From the NCBI RefSeq assembly GCF_000447205.1, contig NZ_AUWY01000085.1, positions 1 to 40,782 on the forward strand: DNA of 40,782 bases. The letters are read 5' to 3'. The notes beneath the pieces were generated by a model. The model did no database searches. It worked only from the letters and a program-made list of their open reading frames with translations, and was not told the DNA's origin. The first letter of the stretch is position 1, and the number at the start of each line of letters is the position of its first letter. This DNA is from Sphingobium ummariense RL-3. Lineage in GTDB: Bacteria; Pseudomonadota; Alphaproteobacteria; Sphingomonadales; Sphingomonadaceae. Position numbers and translations under genes: made by a program. Positions 34,585 through 40,782 of this stretch are shown here, one piece after another.

Positions 34585-35553
34585 TCAGGCGGCCCGATCC
34601 CTTATCCAGGCAGCAACCTGCTCTCCGATCGCGCGGAAGGCATTGGCATGGGGGCCATCCCCGGCCGCAGGGGGATCGCCCGCGTCGGACTGGCGGCGGA
34701 TGTCGATGGCGAGCGGGATGCGGCCGAGGAAAGGCAGGCCCATTTCCGCCGCCGCGATCTCCGCGCCGCCATGGCCGAAGGGATCGGACGCCTCGCCGCA
34801 ATGCGGGCAGACATAGCCGGCCATGTTCTCGACCAGCCCGATCACGGGGACCTGTGCCTGTTCGAACAGGCTGATGGCGCGGGCGGCGTCGATCAAGGCC
34901 AGATCCTGCGGCGTGGAGACGATCAGCGCGCCCATCGGCTTGTGCTTCTGGACCATGGAAAGCTGGATGTCGCCAGTGCCGGGCGGCATGTCCACCACCA
35001 GCACGTCGACATCGCCCCACTCGGCATCGACCAGCTGCCCCAGGGCATTGCCCGCCATCGGCCCGCGCCAGGCGAGCGCCTTGCCCGGTTCCACCAGATG
35101 CGCCATCGACAGCATCGGCACGCCATGGAGGCTTTCCACCGGGATCATCTTCTTCTCGCGCGCCTGGGGCTTCCTGCCTTCGCTCGCCATCAGCTTCGCC
35201 TGCGAGGGACCGTAGATGTCGGCATCCACCAGCCCGACGCGCATGCCCGCGCGCTGCAGCGCGATCGCGAGATTGGCCGAGAGGGTGGATTTCCCCACCC
35301 CACCCTTGCCGGAGGCGACGGCTATGATGCGTGGCGCGCGGCGCTCGGCGGTCATGACGATCCGCACGTCCTCCACCCCCTCCACCGTCAAGGCGCCTTC
35401 GCGAATGGCGGCCGAAACTCCCTCGCGCTGCGCCTCGCCCAGACCGCCGACGTCGAGCGCGATCGTCATCACCCCATCCTTCACCCGGGGGGGGCTGGCG
35501 CGCCCGTCGGTCAGGGCGTGAAGGCGGGCGGCGAAGCTGTCGATGTCGGTCAT
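34585..35553 (-). CDS. apbC: Mrp/ApbC iron-sulfur cluster carrier ATPase
   Basis: A 322-residue MRP-family P-loop protein that binds and passes on [4Fe-4S] clusters. A short N-terminal MIP18-like part (1-75) is followed by the deviant Walker A SGKGGVGKST (about 82-91), VDADIYGPS, VVDMPPGTGD and CPHCGE with the two cluster-binding Cys. Length is typical. It stands alone, divergent from hflK, 71 bases apart. Confidence 0.93.
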   Translation of the reverse strand: MTDIDSFAARLHALTDGRASPPRVKDGVMTIALDVGGLGEAQREGVSAAIREGALTVEGVEDVRIVMTAERRAPRIIAVASGKGGVGKSTLSANLAIALQRAGMRVGLVDADIYGPSQAKLMASEGRKPQAREKKMIPVESLHGVPMLSMAHLVEPGKALAWRGPMAGNALGQLVDAEWGDVDVLVVDMPPGTGDIQLSMVQKHKPMGALIVSTPQDLALIDAARAISLFEQAQVPVIGLVENMAGYVCPHCGEASDPFGHGGAEIAAAEMGLPFLGRIPLAIDIRRQSDAGDPPAAGDGPHANAFRAIGEQVAAWIRDRAA

Positions 35554-35624
35554 GGCGGCCCCTTAGGCAAGTTTCCCCGACAAGGGCACTGTTTTTCGCG
35601 CGCAGGGCTTCCTATAGAGACCCC

Positions 35625-36740
35625 ATGAAGAGAATTTTCGGGTGGGTACCCGGCATCGCGAGCGCAATGGCCCAGGGTCCCTGGGGCGGAAAAGGCGACG
35701 GGCCGGACGGAAACGACGGGCCGGGCAAGGGCAGTGACGGCGGCGGGCCGCGCAATCCCTGGACCCAGCCGGGTCGGCCGGCCGGGCAGAAGGGCCCCTC
35801 CACGATCGAGGAACTGCTGCGCCGCGGGCGGGAAAGCTTCGGCAATCGCGGCGGTGGCGGCTTCGGCAACCTGCCGCCCCGGCCGTCGGGCAAGGCGCTG
35901 TGGCCGGCGGCCATCGCCATCCTGATCGTGCTGTGGCTGGTCCTCACCTGTTTCCACCGGGTTGGCCCGCAGGAGCGCGGCGTCGTGACCTTCGTGGGCA
36001 AGTACAGCCGCACGCTCACGCCGGGCATCAGCCTGACGCTGCCCGCGCCGTTCGAAACCGTGACCACGGTGGACGTCGAGGAGATCCGCACGATCGACAT
36101 CGGGTCGGCGAGCGCGGAGAGCGAAAATCTGGTGCTGACCGGCGACCAGAACATCATCGACCTCGCCTATTCGGTGCGCTGGAACATCCGCAATCCCGAA
36201 CTCTACCTGTTCCAGCTGTCCGACCCCGACGCCACCGTGCGTGAGGTCGCCGAGAGCGCAATGCGTTCCGTGCTCGCCAGCGTCAGCCTGGACGATGCGC
36301 TGGGCGCCGGCCGCACCGCGATCGAGCAGCAGGTCGAGCAGCGGATGCAGGAGATACTGGACGGATACCGATCGGGCATCCGCATCCAGGGCGTCGCGAT
36401 CAAGCAGGCCGATCCGCCGACCGCCGTCAACGACGCCTTCAAGGCGGTGTCGGCCGCGCAGCAGACGGCGCAGACCTATCTCAACGAAGCCCGCGCCGCC
36501 GCGCAGCAGGTGACGGCCAAGGCGCAGGGTGAGGCCGCCGCGTTCGACAAGGTGTACGAGCAGTACCGCCTGTCCCCCGATGTGACGCGTCGCCGCATGT
36601 ATTACGAAACCATGGAGGGCGTCCTGTCCACGGTCGACAAGACCATCGTCGAGGGCAACAACGTCACGCCCTATCTGCCGCTGCCCGAAATGAAGAAGCG
36701 AGCCCAGGCCACGCCTTCGGCCACGGCGGAGGGCCAGTGA
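35625..36740 (+). CDS. hflK: FtsH protease modulator HflK
   Basis: A 371-residue band-7/SPFH protein. A Gly-rich cytoplasmic N-terminus precedes one membrane helix (about 92-110), then the SPFH domain (FHRVGPQERGVVTFVGKYS onward; key part RVGPQERG). A helical region ends in LPLPEMKKR. With HflC it forms a large periplasm-facing complex controlling FtsH. Its stop overlaps the hflC start (TGATG). A second Met at residue 15 (MAQGPWGG) is an alternative start. Confidence 0.93.
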   Translation: MKRIFGWVPGIASAMAQGPWGGKGDGPDGNDGPGKGSDGGGPRNPWTQPGRPAGQKGPSTIEELLRRGRESFGNRGGGGFGNLPPRPSGKALWPAAIAILIVLWLVLTCFHRVGPQERGVVTFVGKYSRTLTPGISLTLPAPFETVTTVDVEEIRTIDIGSASAESENLVLTGDQNIIDLAYSVRWNIRNPELYLFQLSDPDATVREVAESAMRSVLASVSLDDALGAGRTAIEQQVEQRMQEILDGYRSGIRIQGVAIKQADPPTAVNDAFKAVSAAQQTAQTYLNEARAAAQQVTAKAQGEAAAFDKVYEQYRLSPDVTRRRMYYETMEGVLSTVDKTIVEGNNVTPYLPLPEMKKRAQATPSATAEGQ

Positions 36741-37576
36741 TGCGCAATCCCATCCTCCTCGCCCTCGCCGCGATCTTCGTGCTGCTGATCTTGGGCAGCA
36801 CCATCGCGATCGTGCCGGAAACCAAGCAGGGCGTCATCGTCCGCTTCGGCGAGCCGCAGACGATCCTCAACCGATATCAGCCCAATGAGGATTTCGGCAG
36901 GACCGGCGCGGGCATCATCTGGCGCTGGCCGTTCATCGACCAGATCGTCTGGATCGACAAGCGCGTGCTGTCGGTCGAGATGGAGCGGCAGCAGGTGCTG
37001 TCGACCGACCAGCTGCGGCTGCAGGTCGACGCCTTCGCCCGTTATCGCATCGTCGATCCGCTGCGCATGTACATCGCGGCGGGCAGCGAGGAGCGCGTGT
37101 CGGACGCGCTGCGCCCGATCCTGGGTTCGGCGCTGCGCAACGAGCTGGGCAAGCGGCCCTTCGCCGCGCTGCTCTCCCCCGAGCGCGGGCAGGTGATGGA
37201 CAATATCGAGGCGGGCCTGAACCGCGTCGCCCGCCAGTACGGCGCGCAGATCGTCGACGTGCGGATCAAGCGCGCCGACCTGCCCGACGGCGCGCCACTG
37301 GAAAGCGCCTTCACCCGCATGCGCACCGCGCGCGAGCAGGAGGCGCTCACCATCCGCGCGCAGGGCGCCAAGCAGGCGCAGATCATCCGCGCCGAGGCCG
37401 ACGCGAACGCCGCGCGCATCTATGCCGAAAGCTACGGCAAGGATCCGGATTTCTACGATTTCTACCGGGCCATGCAGAGCTATCGCTATACTTTCGCGCC
37501 GGAGCGGAGCGGGCAGACGTCGATCATCCTGTCGCCGGACAATGAATTCCTGCGCCAGTTCCAGGGACGACGTTAA
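36740..37576 (+). CDS. hflC: FtsH protease modulator HflC
   Basis: A 278-residue SPFH protein with an N-terminal membrane anchor (about 4-24). VPETKQGVIVRFGEP and the region ending in SYRYTFAPE are typical of HflC. ATG 36740 overlaps the hflK stop; a GTG one codon earlier is possible. Partner of HflK. Confidence 0.93.
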   Translation: MRNPILLALAAIFVLLILGSTIAIVPETKQGVIVRFGEPQTILNRYQPNEDFGRTGAGIIWRWPFIDQIVWIDKRVLSVEMERQQVLSTDQLRLQVDAFARYRIVDPLRMYIAAGSEERVSDALRPILGSALRNELGKRPFAALLSPERGQVMDNIEAGLNRVARQYGAQIVDVRIKRADLPDGAPLESAFTRMRTAREQEALTIRAQGAKQAQIIRAEADANAARIYAESYGKDPDFYDFYRAMQSYRYTFAPERSGQTSIILSPDNEFLRQFQGRR

Positions 37577-37606
37577 CAATGAGTCATTTTGCGCGGGGAT
37601 CATTAC

Positions 37607-37632
37607 GGAACCAGCGCCATTCAATGAGGGTT
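37607..37632 (+). promoter_or_regulatory. EcfG-type promoter candidate, degP
   Basis: GGAAC (37607-37611), 17-base spacer, GGTT (37629-37632), between hflC and degP. It sits 63-81 bases before the possible degP starts, further than the other sites of this type. Confidence 0.45.
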
Positions 37633-37712
37633 AAGGGACGGCGGCGCAATCTTGGGCTCTCCTTTAGAGTCCCGCCTTCCATTTCCTGAAGATCATGAGA
37701 GGACCGTCACGA

Positions 37713-39224
37713 GTGCGTTACGCTTATGCCATTACCGGCGCCCTGCTGCTCGGCGGCACCGCCATCGCCGTCACCACCAGCAGCAATGTCGGCGCGCAGA
37801 CCGCACAGAATGAGGGGATGCAGGCCGCCGCTCCGGCCGGCGCGCCCGCCAGCCTGGCCGACATGGTGGAAAAGCTGCAGCCCGCCGTGGTCAACATCTC
37901 CACCAAGCAGCGCGTGCAGGTGCAGAACCCCTTCGCCGGCACACCCTTCGGCGACCTGTTCGGCTTCGGCCAAGGCGGCGGTGGCCAACCGCAGACCCGG
38001 CAGGCGCAGTCGCTGGGATCGGGCTTCCTGATTTCGGCCGACGGCTACATCGTCACCAATAACCACGTGGTCTCCGCCGGCGCCGAAGGCGCAACGGTGG
38101 ATTCTATCACCGTGACGCTCACCAACCGCGAGGAATATCCGGCCAAGCTGGTCGGGCGCGACGCGGCGACCGACATCGCTGTGCTGAAGATCGAGCCGAA
38201 AAAGGCCCTGCCCTATGTGAAGTTCGGCGACAGCACCAAGGCGCGCGTGGGCGACTGGGTGGTCGCGATCGGCAATCCCTTCGCCCTGTCGGGTACCGTC
38301 ACCGCCGGCATCATCTCGGCCGTCCACCGTTCGACCGGCGCCGCCTACGACAAGTTCATCCAGACCGACGCCTCGATCAACCAGGGCAATTCGGGTGGCC
38401 CGATGTTCGACATGCATGGCAATGTGATCGGCATCAACAGCCAGATCCTGTCGCCTTCGGGCGGCAATGTCGGCATCGGTTTCGCCATTCCGTCCGAGCA
38501 GGCGGCGCCGATCGTGGACACGCTGCGCAAGGGCGAGAAGGTACGTCGCGGCTATCTGGGCATCCAGATCACGCCGCTGGGCGAGGACATGGCCGATTCG
38601 CTCGGCCTCGCCAAGAACCAGGGTGAGTTCGTTCAGGGCGTCGAGCCCGGCAAGGGCGCCGACAAGGCCGGCATCAAGGCGGGCGACGTGATCGCCAGCG
38701 TCAACGGCCAGAACGTGACGCCCGAGCAGAACCTGTCGTCGATCGTCGCCAGTCAGCCGATCGGCGCGCGCGTTCCGATCGTCATCATCCGCAACGGTCA
38801 GCGCCAGACCGTGAATGCCGTGGTCGGCGAGCGCCCGTCCGAGGATGAGCTCACCAATTTCGCGCAGCAGCCCGACGAGGACTTCAGCCAGCAGGCGCCG
38901 GGCAATGGCGGTGCGGCGAACCAGCAGTCGCTGGGCATCGCGGCGATCCCGCTGACCCCCGGCATCATCCGCCAGCTGGGCGTGCCGAATGACACGCGCG
39001 GCATCGTCATCACGTCCGTCGACGGATCGACCGATGCGGGCGCCAAGGGCCTGCGTCGCGGCGACGTGATCATCACCGCCAACAACCGCCCGGTCGCCAG
39101 CCAGGCGGACCTCGACGCGCAGGTGAAGGCGGTCGCCGCCCAGGGCCGCAACGCCATCCTGCTGCAGGTGCTGCGGCGCGGCCAGCCGGCGATCTTCCTG
39201 CCGGTACGCCTGCGCGACAAATAA
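37713..39224 (+). CDS. degP: DegP/HtrA-type periplasmic serine protease (Do family)
   Basis: A 503-residue envelope quality-control protease. A signal peptide covers about 1-28 (cleavage near VGAQT). The trypsin-like domain has the triad His118 (TNNHVV), Asp154 (ATDIAVL) and Ser227 (NQGNSGGP). Two PDZ domains follow (about 310-400 and 430-500), with GYLGI-type binding loops. The GTG at 37713 was chosen because AGAGGA stands ten bases upstream and the product then begins with a compact signal peptide; ATG 37695 would add six residues. It follows hflKC, another membrane-proteolysis unit. Confidence 0.93.
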   Translation: MRYAYAITGALLLGGTAIAVTTSSNVGAQTAQNEGMQAAAPAGAPASLADMVEKLQPAVVNISTKQRVQVQNPFAGTPFGDLFGFGQGGGGQPQTRQAQSLGSGFLISADGYIVTNNHVVSAGAEGATVDSITVTLTNREEYPAKLVGRDAATDIAVLKIEPKKALPYVKFGDSTKARVGDWVVAIGNPFALSGTVTAGIISAVHRSTGAAYDKFIQTDASINQGNSGGPMFDMHGNVIGINSQILSPSGGNVGIGFAIPSEQAAPIVDTLRKGEKVRRGYLGIQITPLGEDMADSLGLAKNQGEFVQGVEPGKGADKAGIKAGDVIASVNGQNVTPEQNLSSIVASQPIGARVPIVIIRNGQRQTVNAVVGERPSEDELTNFAQQPDEDFSQQAPGNGGAANQQSLGIAAIPLTPGIIRQLGVPNDTRGIVITSVDGSTDAGAKGLRRGDVIITANNRPVASQADLDAQVKAVAAQGRNAILLQVLRRGQPAIFLPVRLRDK

Positions 39225-39247
39225 GGCGCGGTTTCCGCGACATGACG

Positions 39248-39326
39248 CCCGTTCGGCCTGCGCCTGCCGAAGCCCCGTTCGTCCTTGAAAGAAGGACCAG
39301 GCTTCGGCAGGCTCGGGACGGACGGG
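39248..39326. repeat. REP-like inverted pair / terminator after degP
   Basis: Two 27-base arms (39248-39274 and 39300-39326) are inverted copies, perfect over CCTGCCGAAGCC and similar beyond. An inner 6-bp hairpin (GTCCTT with AAGGAC) sits between, and TTTTCTTTT (39327-39335) follows. The arm resembles the widespread extragenic repeat with core CTTCGACAGGCTC. It probably doubles as the degP terminator. Confidence 0.7.
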
Positions 39327-39348
39327 TTTTCTTTTGGGGGGGACGCAG

Positions 39349-40782
39349 ATGAGCGACGGCATCTTCATCGGGCTGGGCGCGCCGGACAAGGACGGCGGCA
39401 TCCCGCAGACGCTGAACCTGCGCCGGGCGAACCGCCACGGCCTGATCGCGGGCGCGACAGGCACGGGCAAGACCGTCACGCTTCAGGGCATCGCCGAAAG
39501 CTTCTCCGCGCTCGGCGTTCCCGTGTTCATGGCCGACGTGAAGGGCGACCTGTCGGGCATCGCCATGGCCGGATCCCCCACCGCGAAGAACGCCGACAAG
39601 CTGGCCGCGCGCGCCAAGGAGATCGGCGTCGAGAACTACGTCTATGCCGACAATCCGGCGATCTTCTGGGATCTCTACGGCGAGCAGGGCCATCCGATCC
39701 GCACAACCGTCAGCGAGATGGGGCCGCTGCTGCTCGCGCGGCTGATGGGGCTCAATGAAACGCAGGAAGGCGTCCTGTCCATCGCCTTCAAATATGCCGA
39801 CGAGGAAGGGCTGCTGCTGCTCGACCTCGGCGATCTCCAGTCGATGCTCGCCTATTGCGCCGAGAATGCCGACGACCTGTCGGCCCGCTACGGCAACGTC
39901 ACCAAGGCGAGCGTCGGCGCGATCCAGCGCCAGCTGCTCCAGCTCGAAGCCCAAGGCGGCGACCATTTCTTCGGCGAGCCCGCGCTCGACATCCACGACA
40001 TGCTGAAGCTGGACGAAAAGGGGCGCGGATATGTCAACATCCTCGCCGCCGACAAGCTGATGCAGAGCCCCAAGCTCTACGCCACCTTCCTGCTGTGGCT
40101 GCTGTCCGAACTGTTCGAGACGCTGCCGGAGGTGGGCGATCCCGACAAGCCGGTGCTGGTCTTCTTCTTCGACGAGGCGCATCTGCTGTTCGACGATGCG
40201 CCCAAGGCGCTGACCGACAAGATCGAGCAGGTCGTCCGCCTGATCCGGTCGAAGGGCGTGGGCGTCTATTTCGTGACGCAGAATCCGATCGACATTCCCG
40301 AGGATGTCGCGGGGCAGCTGGGCAACCGGGTGCAGCACGCGCTGCGCGCCTTTACGCCGCGCGACCAGCGCGCGATCAAGGCGGCGGCAGAGACCTTCCG
40401 CGTCAATCCCGAGCTCGACGTCGAGACCGCCATTACCGAGCTGAAGGTCGGCGAGGCGCTGGTATCGCTGCTGCAGGAGGACGGGTCGCCCGGCATAGTC
40501 CAGCGCACGCTGATCGCCCCGCCGCGATCGCGCGTCGGGCCGGTCGAGCCCAAGGAGCGGGCAATCATCCAGTCGATCTCGCCCTGCGCGGACAAGTACG
40601 ACACCGCCGTCAACCGGGAGTCGGCGCAGGAAATCCTGGCCGCGCGCGGACAGGCCGCGGCCGCCGCTGCGCAGGCCGCCAAGGCGAAGGAGGAAGCCGA
40701 CAAGGCCGCCGCTGCCCAAGCCAAGGTCGAGGCGAAGCAGCGCGAGGCGGAGCTGAAGGAGCAGGCCCGCCGCGACGCCGCC
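39349..40782 (+). CDS. HerA/DUF853-type ATPase (cut by window edge)
   Basis: The first 478 residues are present; no stop before the window end. Seen: Walker [11 protein letters not shown] (about 35-44), [11 protein letters not shown], Walker [14 protein letters not shown], the sensor-like YFVTQNP and an Ala/Lys/Glu-rich coiled-coil tail from about 425. The family (DUF853, HerA-like) is annotated as a helicase or transport ATPase, but its role in bacteria is poorly known. GGGGGGGACGCAG precedes the ATG. It stands alone after the REP-like pair. Confidence 0.85.
   Translation, partial: MSDGIFIGLGAPDKDGGIPQTLNLRRANRHGLIAGATGTGKTVTLQGIAESFSALGVPVFMADVKGDLSGIAMAGSPTAKNADKLAARAKEIGVENYVYADNPAIFWDLYGEQGHPIRTTVSEMGPLLLARLMGLNETQEGVLSIAFKYADEEGLLLLDLGDLQSMLAYCAENADDLSARYGNVTKASVGAIQRQLLQLEAQGGDHFFGEPALDIHDMLKLDEKGRGYVNILAADKLMQSPKLYATFLLWLLSELFETLPEVGDPDKPVLVFFFDEAHLLFDDAPKALTDKIEQVVRLIRSKGVGVYFVTQNPIDIPEDVAGQLGNRVQHALRAFTPRDQRAIKAAAETFRVNPELDVETAITELKVGEALVSLLQEDGSPGIVQRTLIAPPRSRVGPVEPKERAIIQSISPCADKYDTAVNRESAQEILAARGQAAAAAAQAAKAKEEADKAAAAQAKVEAKQREAELKEQARRDAA

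Noticed and set aside
37707..39479. 590-residue minus-strand frame opposite degP
   Set aside because: Shadow of the protease gene; runs across the REP-like repeat and lacks domains.
39073..40719. 548-residue minus-strand frame opposite the HerA-like gene
   Set aside because: Shadow frame; the plus strand has Walker A and B motifs in a continuous reading frame.

Overview
This GC-rich window looks like a chromosomal segment of a Sphingomonadaceae-type alphaproteobacterium (Sphingomonas/Sphingobium-like). That rests on gene content: a TonB/TonB-receptor pair, PhaB coupled to an RHH_4 protein, hflK-hflC-degP order, HWE-type sensor kinases, GGAAC-type (EcfG-like) promoters and many short sphingomonad-style hypothetical genes. 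No database search was possible. No tRNA, rRNA, CRISPR array or insertion sequence was seen. Both window edges cut genes (tonB at the left, a HerA-like ATPase at the right).

Layout. 1-3030: iron uptake, with tonB and a catecholate-type TonB-dependent receptor, each preceded by Fur-box-like 7-1-7 palindromes. 3021-7766: a tight minus-strand operon (CoA-binding protein, Mo-cofactor hydroxylase-like protein, ferrochelatase hemH, acetoacetyl-CoA reductase phaB, RHH_4 protein). 7894-8608: a secreted protein of unknown function preceded by an intrinsic-terminator hairpin. 8660-11507: a five-gene oxidative-stress operon (small membrane protein, Mn-catalase, DUF892 ferritin-like protein, ZIP metal transporter, lipoprotein). 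11566-15325: a KaiC-like ATPase translationally coupled to a hybrid histidine kinase, followed by the truncated 3' end of a GH65-like gene. 15468-19526: an SDR enzyme, a DUF4142 protein with a coupled 49-residue protein, and two Crp/Fnr-type regulators flanking a BLUF blue-light sensor.

19519-26034: two divergent operons. One runs hemerythrin, two small hydrophilic proteins, pncC and nadE (NAD supply). The other runs an SRPBCC protein, a zinc alcohol dehydrogenase and an SDR. 26320-27909: a secreted GH51 arabinofuranosidase. 28169-31405: an iorA-iorB-diheme cytochrome c operon. 31657-34114: a lipoprotein, a single-domain response regulator coupled to an HWE-type kinase that lacks the usual phospho-acceptor His, and a decayed PAS/receiver pseudogene. 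34122-39224: a GNAT protein, Mrp/ApbC, hflK-hflC and a DegP-type protease. 39248-39326: a large inverted repeat. 39349-end: a HerA/DUF853-type ATPase.

A recurring theme is envelope, oxidative and general stress. GGAAC-N16/17-(C/G/A)GTT-like promoter candidates lie 27-33 bases before the start codon of several operons (Mn-catalase operon with a weaker -10, SDR, hemerythrin operon, SRPBCC operon, lipoprotein) and further upstream of degP. This is the pattern expected for an EcfG general stress regulon. The most unusual points are the Glu-to-Asp change at the predicted catalytic site of the orphan Mo-hydroxylase, the His-to-Asn change in the HWE kinase, and the KaiC/hybrid-kinase pair.
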